DNA of 64,000 bases, taken from assembly GCF_027557445.1 (NCBI RefSeq), contig NZ_CP106841.1, forward strand, positions 2,404,001 through 2,468,000. The letters are read 5' to 3'. Every line of letters starts with the position of its first letter. Positions within the stretch are counted from its first letter, which is position 1. A program made the position numbers and the translations under genes. The stretch comes from Paenalcaligenes faecalis (GTDB lineage: Bacteria; Pseudomonadota; Gammaproteobacteria; Burkholderiales; Burkholderiaceae_B). Positions 1-8,393 of this stretch are shown one piece after another. The notes beneath the pieces are model-generated. The model did not search any database. It saw only the letters and a list, made by a program, of their open reading frames with translations, and was not told the origin of the DNA.

Positions 1-1
1 T

Positions 2-181
2 GCCGCCCCCTTTCACATGCTAGGTCGTGTGGGAGACCCAGAGGAGGTCGGCGAAGTCGTGGCCTTTCTCTTATCTGATGCAGCCAGTTTTGTGACCGGC
101 GCTGATTACGCCGTGGATGGTGGTTATTCCGCCATGGGCCCAGAGCAAAATGTGCCTGCTATCCCTAAATTAGCCGAATAA
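2..181 (+). CDS. Short-chain dehydrogenase/reductase, C-terminal part (gene starts outside window)
   Basis: The reading frame is open from the first bases and ends at TAA 179-181, giving the last 59 residues of an SDR. The peptide has the usual SDR ending: a '[16 protein letters not shown]' helix followed by '[13 protein letters not shown]', which closes the Rossmann fold around the substrate pocket. The catalytic YxxxK lies upstream, outside the window. It is 38 bases ahead of a StyA/IifC-like oxygenase and in the same direction. In described indole-oxidation clusters (iif/ind) an SDR oxidises the dihydrodiol made by the oxygenase. That role is inferred from context only. Confidence 0.85.
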   Translation, partial: AAPFHMLGRVGDPEEVGEVVAFLLSDAASFVTGADYAVDGGYSAMGPEQNVPAIPKLAE

Positions 182-219
182 ATTAGCTTATCAATTCTTA
201 AATACGTTGGAGACCTACT

Positions 220-1464
220 ATGCGTAAAATCGCTATTATTGGCGGCGGCCAAGCCGGGATGCCTGTCGCTTTTGGCCTACTAGATAAAGGCTACGAGGTA
301 GCCCTGTACACCAACCGCACACCAGATCAAATTCGTGACGGTCGTGTCATGTCCAGCCAGTGTATGTTTGCGAATGCTCTAGATGTAGAACGTCGCCTTG
401 GCATCAACTACTGGGAAGATGAATGCCCACCTGTAGAAGGCATTGGCTTTGCCCTGCCTAATCCGGATAAACCAGACACCAAAGCCGTGGACTGGAGTGG
501 TCGCTTAGATCGCGTCGCTCAAGCCACAGACCAACGTATCAAAATGCCCGTCTGGATCGAAGAATTTGAAAAACGCGGTGGTAAAGTTATTTTTGAAGAC
601 GTGGGCGTTGCCGAATTAGAACGTATCAGTAACGAATATGAACTCACTATCCTTGCCGCCGGTAAAGGCGAGGTCGTGCGTTTATTTGAGCGCGATGCCT
701 CTCGCTCTCCTTATGATAAACCTCAACGTGCTTTGGCCTTAACCTATGTACATGGTCTAGAGCCCACTCCCGAGTACTCTCGTGTGTCATTTAACTTTAT
801 TCCCGGTGTAGGCGAATACTTCGTATTCCCCTCTTTAACGCTATCCGGTCCCTGCGATATTATGGTATTTGAAGGTATCCCAGGCGGCCCCTTAGATCGT
901 TTCCGTGATGCACAAAGCCCTCAGGAACACTTTGAACGCAGCCTTTCCTTCCTACAAGAATTCCTCCCTTGGGAAGCCGATCGTGCACGTAACTGTGAGC
1001 TAACCGATGCACAAGGTTATTTAGCGGGTAGCTTCCCTCCCACAGTACGTAAGCCAGTATTAACTCTACCTTCAGGTAATATTGTGTTAGGTATGGGCGA
1101 TGCGGTCGTCGTTAACGACCCAATTACTGGTCAAGGCTCCAATAACGCTGCAAAATGTGCACAAGTCTATTTAGACCGTATCTTAGAGCGTAGCGATCAA
1201 CCCTTTGATCGTGATTGGATGGAAGGCACCTTTGAAAAATACTGGGATTATGCCAATCGCGTAGTGTCTTGGACTAACTCCATGTTAGTGCCTCCTACCC
1301 CACAAGCACTCGCCTTATTAACTGGTGCTGAACAACACCCTGACCTTGCTCATTTTATGGCAAATGCTTTTGATAATCCGCCTGTGCTGTATCCTGCTTG
1401 GGGCGATTTATCCGAAGCCGAAAAGCTCATTCAATCTAAAGCAAACGTGCCCGCCACGGCGTAA
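220..1464 (+). CDS. FAD-dependent styrene/indole monooxygenase, oxygenase component (StyA/IifC family)
   Basis: The 414-residue protein opens with a Rossmann FAD-binding motif (GGGQAG, residues 8-13) and matches StyA-type group E flavin monooxygenases in length and layout. A late segment ('GDAVVVNDPITGQGSNNA') is the conserved FAD-contacting region near the C terminus. These enzymes take reduced FAD from a partner reductase and epoxidise styrene or indole. The gene is followed 27 bases later by that kind of reductase and preceded by an SDR, so indole oxidation is the best guess for the pathway. Styrene cannot be excluded from sequence alone, but no downstream styrene genes (isomerase, phenylacetaldehyde dehydrogenase) are present. 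Confidence 0.85.
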   Translation: MRKIAIIGGGQAGMPVAFGLLDKGYEVALYTNRTPDQIRDGRVMSSQCMFANALDVERRLGINYWEDECPPVEGIGFALPNPDKPDTKAVDWSGRLDRVAQATDQRIKMPVWIEEFEKRGGKVIFEDVGVAELERISNEYELTILAAGKGEVVRLFERDASRSPYDKPQRALALTYVHGLEPTPEYSRVSFNFIPGVGEYFVFPSLTLSGPCDIMVFEGIPGGPLDRFRDAQSPQEHFERSLSFLQEFLPWEADRARNCELTDAQGYLAGSFPPTVRKPVLTLPSGNIVLGMGDAVVVNDPITGQGSNNAAKCAQVYLDRILERSDQPFDRDWMEGTFEKYWDYANRVVSWTNSMLVPPTPQALALLTGAEQHPDLAHFMANAFDNPPVLYPAWGDLSEAEKLIQSKANVPATA

Positions 1465-1491
1465 ATTTGTATTACCAAGGAGTATCTCATC

Positions 1492-2013
1492 ATGTCTACA
1501 CAGGCCACTATGGAACCCGAAAATGCTGTCAATTTGTTCGACAGTCGTGCATTTAGACAAGCCTTAGGCCATTTTCCTACTGGCGTTGCGATTGTTACCA
1601 CTCGCACCCCTGAAGGACGGCCTGTGGGCTTGACCATCAACTCCTTTTCCTCACTTTCCCTAGAGCCTCCCCTCATTATGTGGAGCCTCGTTAACCACTC
1701 GCCTAGCTTAGCTATTTTTGAAAACTGCAATTATTTTGCAATTAACGTCATTAGCCAAGCCCAAACCGAGGCAGCATTAGGCTTTGCTAACTCCAAAGTC
1801 GAAGATAAGTTTGCCCTGGTTTCACACGTAGATGGTGAGGATGGTGTGCCCCTAATTGACGATTGTGTCGCCACCTTTGTGTGTGAAAACTATCGTCAAC
1901 ACGAAGGGGGTGACCACACCTTATTTATTGGTCGTGTTGTACACCACAGCACTATCACTGAACACGAACCCGCCGTATTCCATCGCGGTAAGTTTGCTCG
2001 CTTAAGCGAATAA
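1492..2013 (+). CDS. Flavin reductase (StyB/HpaC-like), partner of the monooxygenase
   Basis: The 173-residue protein is a split-barrel flavin:NAD(P)H reductase. The flavin-binding signatures 'FPTGVAIVTT' and 'GLTINSFSSLSLEPPL' are near the N terminus and 'HTLFIGRVV' near the C terminus. Such enzymes pass free reduced FAD to a separate oxygenase. A good Shine-Dalgarno site (AAGGAG, about 1480) precedes the ATG. It lies between the oxygenase and the CrtI-like oxidoreductase with gaps of 27 and 16 bases, so the three are probably one transcript. Confidence 0.88.
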   Translation: MSTQATMEPENAVNLFDSRAFRQALGHFPTGVAIVTTRTPEGRPVGLTINSFSSLSLEPPLIMWSLVNHSPSLAIFENCNYFAINVISQAQTEAALGFANSKVEDKFALVSHVDGEDGVPLIDDCVATFVCENYRQHEGGDHTLFIGRVVHHSTITEHEPAVFHRGKFARLSE

Positions 2014-2029
2014 ACATAAGGAGCCATCC

Positions 2030-3616
2030 ATGCAACAACGTAGTGATGTGGTGATAGTCGGTAGTGGTATGAACTCATTGAGTTGTGCCGCCTTATTATC
2101 CGAACGCGGCCTAAAAGTGACAGTGCTAGAACGTAACGCTGTGGCGGGTGGTTGCATCAGTACCGAAGAGTTATTTCCGGGTTTTACTCATGACGTATTT
2201 TCCAGTTGGTATCCCCTTTTTGTTGGGGGGCCTGCCTATGCAGAACTAGCTAAACCATTAGCCGAAGCAGGACTACGTTTTGTGAGTGGTGCTTATAGCA
2301 CCGGCTTAGCAACTCCAAATGGTACCGGCATTGCCCTTCGTCAAGACATGGATGACACCATCCAACGCCTGAATCAGATCACCGCAGGTGATGGCGATGC
2401 CGTTGGCACAGCCGCAGCCAATATGTTTGGCCCAGATGCGCCCTTAGTCTTTGGTCTAATGGGCGGGGAACCCTATAGCTGGGACACCAGTAAACTTGTC
2501 TTTAACTCATGGCGTCAACGTGGTGTAGACGGCATGATGCAGTTCGCCTCTCAATCCTTAGAGAATTTTAGGCGTTGGGCCGAGCGCGAGTTAACGGGGG
2601 ATCTAACCCGCGCCATGATTGCGCCCTGGGTTCTACACAGCGGTTTAGGCCCAGATGAAGCCACCTCATCACTTATTGGAAAACTCACGTTTTCTGCTGT
2701 CGTCTCTGGGGGCATGCCTGTGGTTGAAGGCGGCAGTTACAACATCGTTAACGCCTTTATCAGCATCATTGAAAAAGGAGGGGGGCAAGTTCTAACAGGT
2801 AAACACGTTGACCAAGTCCTAGTCGAACAAGGCAGGGCCACCGGAGTCCGTGTAGGCTCTGAGCAATACTTAGCCGATAAAGCCGTCGTCTGTAACGTAA
2901 CGCCTAACCAGCTTTACGAAACCCTATTACCTAATGCTGAACAACGTTATAAAGACCATGCCAAAGCCTATCGCTATGGGCGTGGAGGAATGCAAATTCA
3001 CTTTGCATTAAAAGAAAAACCCACGTGGATCAACGAAGAACTCATCCATGTGCCCATGGTTCACGTTACCGAAAGCATGGAACAAGTCTGTGCCTCTGTA
3101 GTAGAGGCAAATAATGGTTGGTTACCTAGCAAGCCCACCTTAGCCGTCGGTCAACCTATCGCCGTAGATCCGACGAGAGCACCTGATGGCTCATGGATTT
3201 TATGGGTACAAATGCAAGACATGCCATCCAAAATTAAAGCCGATGCGGCCAATATCATTGACGTACCTGCAGATGGCAAATGGAATGAGTCCGTACGCGA
3301 AGCGATGGTCGAGCGAGTCAAGCAGCGTCTAGAAACAGTGATGCCGGGTTGGTCGCAACATATCATTGGTCACAAAGCCTTTAGTCCTGCTGACCTAGAA
3401 CAATGGAATATCAATCTTGTCGGGGGCGACCCTTATTCTGGGGTGTGTTCACCCGATCAATTTTTCTTTATGCGCCCCTTTGCTGGACAGCCCAAAGCCC
3501 GTACAGGAAAAACGCCAATCAAAAACTTACACCAAATTGGTGCATCGGTGCATCCGGGACCAGGATTAGGGGGACAATCTGGTTATTTAGCGGCTCAGCG
3601 TATCGCTAAAAAATAA
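2030..3616 (+). CDS. CrtI/phytoene-desaturase-like FAD oxidoreductase
   Basis: The 528-residue protein begins with a dinucleotide-binding motif ('VIVGSGMNSLSCAALL'), followed by the ERN-type loop that holds the FAD ribose. It ends with 'HPGPGLGGQSGYLAA', the second FAD contact typical of the phytoene dehydrogenase/all-trans-retinol saturase group. These enzymes oxidise or isomerise hydrophobic substrates; no carotenoid genes are near, so a carotenoid role is unlikely. Position as third gene of the oxygenase operon suggests it acts on an intermediate of the indole or aromatic pathway. That substrate assignment is inference. Start ATG has an AAGGAG site nine bases upstream. Confidence 0.75.
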   Translation: MQQRSDVVIVGSGMNSLSCAALLSERGLKVTVLERNAVAGGCISTEELFPGFTHDVFSSWYPLFVGGPAYAELAKPLAEAGLRFVSGAYSTGLATPNGTGIALRQDMDDTIQRLNQITAGDGDAVGTAAANMFGPDAPLVFGLMGGEPYSWDTSKLVFNSWRQRGVDGMMQFASQSLENFRRWAERELTGDLTRAMIAPWVLHSGLGPDEATSSLIGKLTFSAVVSGGMPVVEGGSYNIVNAFISIIEKGGGQVLTGKHVDQVLVEQGRATGVRVGSEQYLADKAVVCNVTPNQLYETLLPNAEQRYKDHAKAYRYGRGGMQIHFALKEKPTWINEELIHVPMVHVTESMEQVCASVVEANNGWLPSKPTLAVGQPIAVDPTRAPDGSWILWVQMQDMPSKIKADAANIIDVPADGKWNESVREAMVERVKQRLETVMPGWSQHIIGHKAFSPADLEQWNINLVGGDPYSGVCSPDQFFFMRPFAGQPKARTGKTPIKNLHQIGASVHPGPGLGGQSGYLAAQRIAKK

Positions 3617-3620
3617 GAGG

Positions 3621-4592
3621 TTAGCTACGAAGGCGTAACACGCTTTGGCTAGGGGTTTCGCCAAAGCGCTGTTTATACTCTGCACTAAACCGACCTTGAT
3701 GCATAAAACCCCAACGTAAGGCAATCTCGGCCACAGACACAGTGGCCTCCGTCGCCTGTAATAAATCAGCCCTGGCACGATCTAAGCGAATTTGGCGTAA
3801 GTATTGCATAGGGCTGATACCGCAGTACTCTTTAAACCCAGCGTGTAAACTACGGATACTGATCTGCGCTAAAGCCGCTAGCTCATCAACCCGAATCAAT
3901 TGATCCGCATGCTCGTGTAGGTAGCTTTCGACTAATCGAATATGCTTAGGTAGAACCTTGCCTTGAACCCGTGGTTTTTCAGGTAAAGACGGGGCATGCA
4001 CCCCTAAAAAGGTTGTCGTTGCCAGCTGTTCTAATTGAGACACCAACAGAGGCGATTGCAAAACCGAGTCCGAGTTACGGGCGCAGTCTAATAAATAACG
4101 CAGCATCAATTGCCAGTTAGTTGAGCGATGCCCCTCTAGTTTGACGGGGAAAACCAACCCTGAGCTGGGAACATCGATTTCCATGGCGCCCGCTAATTGC
4201 TCAATCAACAAACGATCAATTTTAAGCATTAGCTGTTCGTTATTGGCATGCCAAACCATATCAATTTCAGCGTTGGGATTAAGAACCGTAGCAATCTTAG
4301 GGGATGATTCGACCGTTTCGTGACCACAACGTACCGAGGCATGACCATACTGTGGCAACTGAATTAAGTAAAAACCGGCTAGCTCATCAGGTTGAATACG
4401 CACATCTGCCCCGTAGCCCAGACGCATCAAGGAAATCTGGCCAAACTGTACAAACCGCATGCGGGTATGCAAAGGCTGGGACGCCTTATTGAGACTAAGG
4501 CGATGCGGTTTAATCATTGAACTGACAGAGGTCTGCACCTGATCTAAATCGGTAGAGGCAAAGTCCTGCCATTGAGTGGCGTTAGGTGACAT
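3621..4592 (-). CDS. AraC-family transcriptional regulator of the oxygenase cluster
   Basis: The protein ends with a standard AraC double helix-turn-helix of about 100 residues ('LAALAQISIRSLHAGFKEY' and 'VAEIALRWGFMHQGRFSAEY'). The N-terminal part resembles the AraC-binding-like domain found in regulators such as FeaR and XylS relatives. I start it at the internal ATG 4590-4592, because the 39 residues upstream of it do not look like an AraC N terminus. The gene converges on the oxidoreductase with four bases between stops. IifR-type AraC regulators control indole oxygenase clusters, so it probably activates the upstream genes in response to the substrate. Confidence 0.82.
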   Translation of the reverse strand: MSPNATQWQDFASTDLDQVQTSVSSMIKPHRLSLNKASQPLHTRMRFVQFGQISLMRLGYGADVRIQPDELAGFYLIQLPQYGHASVRCGHETVESSPKIATVLNPNAEIDMVWHANNEQLMLKIDRLLIEQLAGAMEIDVPSSGLVFPVKLEGHRSTNWQLMLRYLLDCARNSDSVLQSPLLVSQLEQLATTTFLGVHAPSLPEKPRVQGKVLPKHIRLVESYLHEHADQLIRVDELAALAQISIRSLHAGFKEYCGISPMQYLRQIRLDRARADLLQATEATVSVAEIALRWGFMHQGRFSAEYKQRFGETPSQSVLRLRS

Positions 4593-4753
4593 AAGAAATA
4601 CCCAAAAAGCGTCGGGCAATGCAGCTAAAACCCAATAACAAACTGAAAATTCAGACGATTGCTGATTAATTATTTTAGTTGTAAAGTATATACGATACCA
4701 TCGGGACATTCCCGAATCCTCATTCTATTTCTGGTTTATTGGAAGAGACGACT

Positions 4754-5368
4754 GTGCAGAACAATTATCATTTTTACGAACCCCTGAAAGGTCATGGTTT
4801 ACGTCATGACCCTATTAGCTCAATCGTAGGCCCACGAGTTATTGGTTGGATAGGCACGCAGGATGCTCAAGGCAACCCCAACCTAGCGCCGTATAGTTTT
4901 TGTAATATTTTTAATTACCAACCACCGATTATTGCTTTTTCGAGTGTGGGCTATAAAGACAGCGTGCGTAATGCCATTGAGACAGGGGTGTTCACTTGGA
5001 ATCTGGCCTCTAGAGACTTAGCTGAGCCCATGAATCAATCCAGCACGATGCAATCTATCAATGAATTTGAATTCTCTAAACTCACCCCCATCGCCGGACA
5101 GTTGATTGCCGCCCCCCGGGTGGGCGAAAGCCATGCGTCAATTGAATGCAAAGTCACCAAACACTTTCAATTAACCGATCACGAAGGCAAGCTCTTAGAT
5201 ACCTGGATGGTATTAGGTGAGGCCGTTGCGGTACATATAGACCCCGCCTTGATTAAAGACGATATTTATCACTGTGCCTCAGGTCGTCCGATCTTACGCG
5301 GAGGTGGGCCAGGCGATTATTACGAAATCACGGATGCCACTCTCTTTGATATGCGTAGACCCAAATAA
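4754..5368 (+). CDS. Flavin reductase-like protein (DIM6/NTAB family)
   Basis: About 204 residues of the FMN-binding split-barrel family. Typical segments include 'GWIGTQDAQGNPNLAPYSF', then a phenylalanine-rich strand followed by 'GYKDSVRNA' and 'FTWNLA'. Members bind FMN; some are reductases, others esterase or hydrolase-linked flavoproteins. The frame opens at a TTG at 4739 or a GTG at 4754; neither has a strong ribosome site, so the start is uncertain by five codons. It diverges from the AraC gene, sharing a promoter region of about 150 bases, and ends at a strong terminator. It is a different subfamily from the StyB-like reductase at 1492 and may act with another oxygenase. Confidence 0.72.
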   Translation: MQNNYHFYEPLKGHGLRHDPISSIVGPRVIGWIGTQDAQGNPNLAPYSFCNIFNYQPPIIAFSSVGYKDSVRNAIETGVFTWNLASRDLAEPMNQSSTMQSINEFEFSKLTPIAGQLIAAPRVGESHASIECKVTKHFQLTDHEGKLLDTWMVLGEAVAVHIDPALIKDDIYHCASGRPILRGGGPGDYYEITDATLFDMRRPK

Positions 5369-5374
5369 AAAACA

Positions 5375-5401
5375 AAAAAGTCACCATTCGGTGACTTTTT
5401 T
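5375..5401. terminator. Bidirectional rho-independent terminator
   Basis: An A-run, then a hairpin with arms GTCAC and GTGAC around a short loop, then a T-run. The A/T arms make it usable from both strands. It lies between the convergent flavin-reductase-like gene and the tartrate dehydrogenase gene. Confidence 0.9.
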
Positions 5402-5416
5402 ATTCGCTGAGCTAGC

Positions 5417-6493
5417 TTAAATCAATGCAGCAATCGCCTGCCCCACCTCGGTGGTATTTGCGGTTCCACCTAAATCTGCAGTACGAGGACCGTGCTGTAG
5501 ACTGTGCTCAATCGCCTGCATCATCTCGTTATACGCCGCCTGATACGTGATATCGCCTTGGCCTAAAAACTCGATCATCAGTGCTGCTGACCAAATCATC
5601 GCCACAGGATTTGCACTATTTTTACCCGCAATATCAGGTGCAGAGCCATGAACTGGCTCAAATAAAGATGGGAAATCACGTTCTGGATTTAAATTCGCCG
5701 ACGGCGCAATACCTACTGTACCCGCGCATGCTGGCCCTAAGTCGGACAAAATATCACCGAATAAATTAGAAGCCACCACTACATCAAATTGTTCTGGTTT
5801 TAATACAAAACGTGCTGCCATAATATCAATATGGTGCTTATCCCAACGAATATCAGGATAGTGCTGCGCCATGTTTTCTAGACGCTCATCCCAATACGGC
5901 ATACTGATCGCTAAACCATTTGATTTGGTTGCAGAGCTAAGGTGTTTAGCAGGACGCGTCTGGGCCACCTCAAAGGCATATTTCAATACACGATCCACAC
6001 CTATACGTGTGAAAATCGACTCCTGAATGACGACTTCTCGATCTGTGCCCTCAAAAATCTTACCGCCTAAGTTTGTATACTCGCCTTCGGTGTTTTCGCG
6101 GATTACTACAAAATCAATATCACCCGGTTTTTTATTTGCTAAAGGACACGGTACACCCGGCATCAAACGCACTGGGCGCATATTGATGTATTGATCAAAC
6201 TCACGGCGGAATTTTAATAATGAGCCCCAAAGTGAAACATGATCTGGCACGATGTCAGGCCAACCAACCGCCCCAAACAAAATCGCATCAAAGCCCTTTA
6301 ACTGATCAAACCAGTCCTCTGGCAGCATCGTCCCATGCTGTTGATAATACTCAGCACTGGACCAGTCAAAATGGGTATATTCAATCTCAATACCATGTTT
6401 TTGCGTCACCGCCTCTAGAACACGTAACCCCTCTGGCATCACCTCTGTGCCAATTCCATCTCCTGCCATCACGGCGACTTTGTGTTTTTTCAT
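5417..6493 (-). CDS. Tartrate/D-malate dehydrogenase family enzyme (TtuC-like)
   Basis: The 358-residue protein belongs to the isopropylmalate/isocitrate dehydrogenase superfamily. It shows the N-terminal 'GDGIGTEV', the substrate loop 'VIRENTEGEY', the metal-binding 'SNLFGDILSDLGP' and the NAD-binding 'EPVHGSAPDIAGK'. Length and loops fit tartrate dehydrogenase/decarboxylase, which also handles D-malate; the substrate cannot be fixed by eye. ATG at 6491-6493 is preferred over the in-frame TTG one codon earlier. An IscB element ends only about 11 bases upstream of the start, with no good ribosome site in between, so expression may be altered. Confidence 0.85.
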   Translation of the reverse strand: MKKHKVAVMAGDGIGTEVMPEGLRVLEAVTQKHGIEIEYTHFDWSSAEYYQQHGTMLPEDWFDQLKGFDAILFGAVGWPDIVPDHVSLWGSLLKFRREFDQYINMRPVRLMPGVPCPLANKKPGDIDFVVIRENTEGEYTNLGGKIFEGTDREVVIQESIFTRIGVDRVLKYAFEVAQTRPAKHLSSATKSNGLAISMPYWDERLENMAQHYPDIRWDKHHIDIMAARFVLKPEQFDVVVASNLFGDILSDLGPACAGTVGIAPSANLNPERDFPSLFEPVHGSAPDIAGKNSANPVAMIWSAALMIEFLGQGDITYQAAYNEMMQAIEHSLQHGPRTADLGGTANTTEVGQAIAALI

Positions 6494-6580
6494 CAAGATG
6501 TTGCGCGAGATACCCCGTCATTTATGGCGGGGAGGGATAGCGCGTTGGCGTAAGCCAACCTTGTTCTCGCTTCTCCGTAG

Positions 6581-7915
6581 TTAATTGCTATCCGATCTCA
6601 GTGAATATCCGTAGCCATCGCTACGTTGAATAAGGGTGCAATAGCGATGACTGATGCCTTGAACTAGCCCCTCTGCGGATTGAATATTAAAGCTTCCTGA
6701 AGCCCTAACGGCAACGCGACCCATGTATGTTCCTACCTTCTTGCCTTTCGTGACCATCGCCTTAACCCTATCACCCGTCTGAAAGCCATGAATTCGTTTT
6801 TGCCGTGTTAAATAGCCTCGCGGGAAGCCAAAACGATTAAGGCGTGTGCGTTGGTAACTACCACGCCCAGTGGCATTAATCGCTAAGGTCGGCTTTTGCC
6901 ATTGCTCAACCTGATCCACTTCGCCGATACATACGGCATCTAAGGCATGCGTCTTTGGAATAGCGAGCCGTGAGCGATTGCACTTCGTTAAGCCTCCTGA
7001 CCCTGTGCGTACGGGCAGTCCTGTTGCCTTGAGCGCGTTAAGCAGTTTCCAGCGCGTGGCGTTAACGGCAGCGGCATCGCGTAACGGGCGCTTCGCTTGA
7101 GCTTGAATCTTGGTTAAGCGTTTGGGGTCTTTTTCTAAGAACTGCGTGACATCTTGTGCCGCTTTCCTTAAATTGCACGGTGCACACGCGAGCGTTAAGT
7201 TGCTGACGCGGTTCGAGCCGCCACGCGCTTTGGGGTGTATGTGGTCGATTTGCAGCGGCACAGTTGACGCATCGCAGTAGGCGCATTGTCGTCGCCACTT
7301 TTCCAATAAATACTCGCGTACCTCATAGCCCGCTAATTCGCCTTGCTGGTATTCCACGCCCGCTATTTCCGGGTTTTCAAGCTGCTGCATATCAAAGCGA
7401 ACCAGCTCTTGAGCTAGGTGCGTAATGGGTGCCACGTTTCGTAGTCGCGCAACCCACGATAACGTAGTATCAATTCGATGCTGCAAACTCGGCGCGAGCC
7501 ACCCTTTGCCTTTGTTTTTTCGGTTAAGAAATCGAGGCGCACGGTAGCGTAAATTAGCGCTACGGCGGCGGCGACGCATTTGGCGTCTCGCTGTTAAGGC
7601 GTGACTAATTTGCACTCCGCGATGTATCAACTCAAACAGGTTTAGTACGTGCGCTGTGGCTGTTATCTCGCCCGTTTCCGCGTTAACGGTATCGCGATTG
7701 CGAACCAACGCCAGCCCTGACGTTTTACTGCCAGGGTCAATCTTAAGCTCTAACGGTTGTAACTCACTTTGCGCCACCGCTCTATCAATCAAGCGAATCG
7801 TAAAGGGGATCAATCGATGCACCCTGGCTCGCCCTCGCGCCAATAGAAGTCGTGCTCGCTTCTCGGAGCACGGCATCAAGGGCGCTTGGCGTCTATCTAT
7901 TACAAAAACAGCCAT
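6581..7915 (-). CDS. iscB: IscB RNA-guided nuclease (Cas9 ancestor family), copy 1
   Basis: The 444-residue protein has the full IscB layout. A PLMP domain comes first ('APLMP', residues 11-15), then RuvC-I with Asp60 ('LKIDPGSKTSG') and an arginine-rich bridge helix (about 110-122). RuvC-II has Glu170 and the HNH domain spans about 211-252, with zinc cysteines 211/214 and 244/247 and catalytic 'DHIH' at 224-227. RuvC-III contains His323 and Asp326. All catalytic residues are present, so it should be an active omega-RNA-guided DNA endonuclease. An AGGAG site sits nine bases before the ATG. Copy 2 differs at about 35 residues by eye. The C-terminal ~100 residues match the target-adjacent-motif recognition part of IscB proteins. 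Confidence 0.95.
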   Translation of the reverse strand: MAVFVIDRRQAPLMPCSEKRARLLLARGRARVHRLIPFTIRLIDRAVAQSELQPLELKIDPGSKTSGLALVRNRDTVNAETGEITATAHVLNLFELIHRGVQISHALTARRQMRRRRRSANLRYRAPRFLNRKNKGKGWLAPSLQHRIDTTLSWVARLRNVAPITHLAQELVRFDMQQLENPEIAGVEYQQGELAGYEVREYLLEKWRRQCAYCDASTVPLQIDHIHPKARGGSNRVSNLTLACAPCNLRKAAQDVTQFLEKDPKRLTKIQAQAKRPLRDAAAVNATRWKLLNALKATGLPVRTGSGGLTKCNRSRLAIPKTHALDAVCIGEVDQVEQWQKPTLAINATGRGSYQRTRLNRFGFPRGYLTRQKRIHGFQTGDRVKAMVTKGKKVGTYMGRVAVRASGSFNIQSAEGLVQGISHRYCTLIQRSDGYGYSLRSDSN

Positions 7916-8208
7916 GGCTATTTTCTCCTAATTTTGCCCTTACGGGCCTGGTGACGGAGGCTTGCGCCTCGCTCCCCTCGACAAGGTTGTAGCGCAGCAT
8001 TAACTCGGTAGAGTCTGCGATAGCCCGTTTCGTGCCTACCCGAGGCGTGTCTGCGGCTATCGCTTACAGAGCGTGGGACTGAGGAAGCATCCCACGGTGC
8101 GTCTTGAACTTCGTTACAACGTAGCGCCCTAACAGCGCTGAGTCTGGTCAATCTAGGCAAGCTCAGATTGAATCCGGCAAGCCTCGCCCTTTAGGGCGGG
8201 GTTATTGA
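7916..8208 (-). ncRNA. Omega-RNA (guide RNA) region of IscB copy 1
   Basis: The 290-base non-coding stretch directly upstream of iscB is where IscB guide RNAs are encoded. Compared with copy 2, several helices are kept by paired changes. GTGGGA/TCCCAC (8090-8095 and 8073-8078) is TTGGAA/TTCCAA in copy 2. GCGATAGCC/GGCTATCGC (8055-8063 and 8017-8025) is GCGGTAGCC/GGCTACCGC. Such covariation shows selection on RNA structure rather than protein. The guide would be read from the flank just outside the left end, that is from about 8209-8228 on the minus strand. Exact RNA ends are not visible. Confidence 0.85.
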
Positions 8209-8393
8209 CTTTTTCCTACTTAAAAATAACCAATACTTAGTTGTTATATTTACTTAAATTTCGTCAGATTTAATAACACAAGAACATACTATTTTTTAAA
8301 ATCAGATTAATCACAATGATACATAGCCATTTTCGTATTACTATATAGCTTGCCCTATTACGGCATTTTATTTGTCACTTTTTATAAATTATT
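8209..8393. promoter_or_regulatory. AT-rich intergenic region upstream of the small membrane protein
   Basis: This 185-base AT-rich stretch holds no open frame. Its left edge should supply the IscB guide sequence of copy 1 and was probably the original upstream region of the ttuC-like gene before insertion. Its right part must contain the promoter of the gene at 8394; a TTGTCA followed by TATAAAT-like bases is seen just before the ATG, but spacing is too short to call with confidence. Confidence 0.35.

Larger units (their letters stand above)
6505..8208 (-). mobile_element. IscB-bearing IS200/IS605-like element, copy 1
   Basis: A unit of about 1.70 kb whose ends were set by comparison with a second copy at 18666-20375. 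On the minus strand the left end begins TCAATAACCCCGCCC and carries a GC-rich hairpin (CCCCGCCC/GGGCGAGG). The right end carries another hairpin (CCCCGCC/GACGGGG) and stops at TATCTCGC. Subterminal hairpins without terminal inverted repeats are the hallmark of IS200/IS605-type single-strand transposition. No TnpA transposase is inside, so the element must be mobilised in trans. The four bases TCAA at the left border may be target rather than element. Confidence 0.85.

Noticed and set aside
7918-8160. An 80-codon frame in the omega-RNA region of copy 1
   Set aside because: Copy 2 does not keep this frame, while RNA helices are kept by paired changes, so it is not protein coding.
6505-8208. Possible Cas9/CRISPR locus because of RuvC and HNH domains
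   Set aside because: The protein is 444 residues with a PLMP domain and no REC lobe, and no repeat-spacer array or cas1/cas2 exists; this is IscB.
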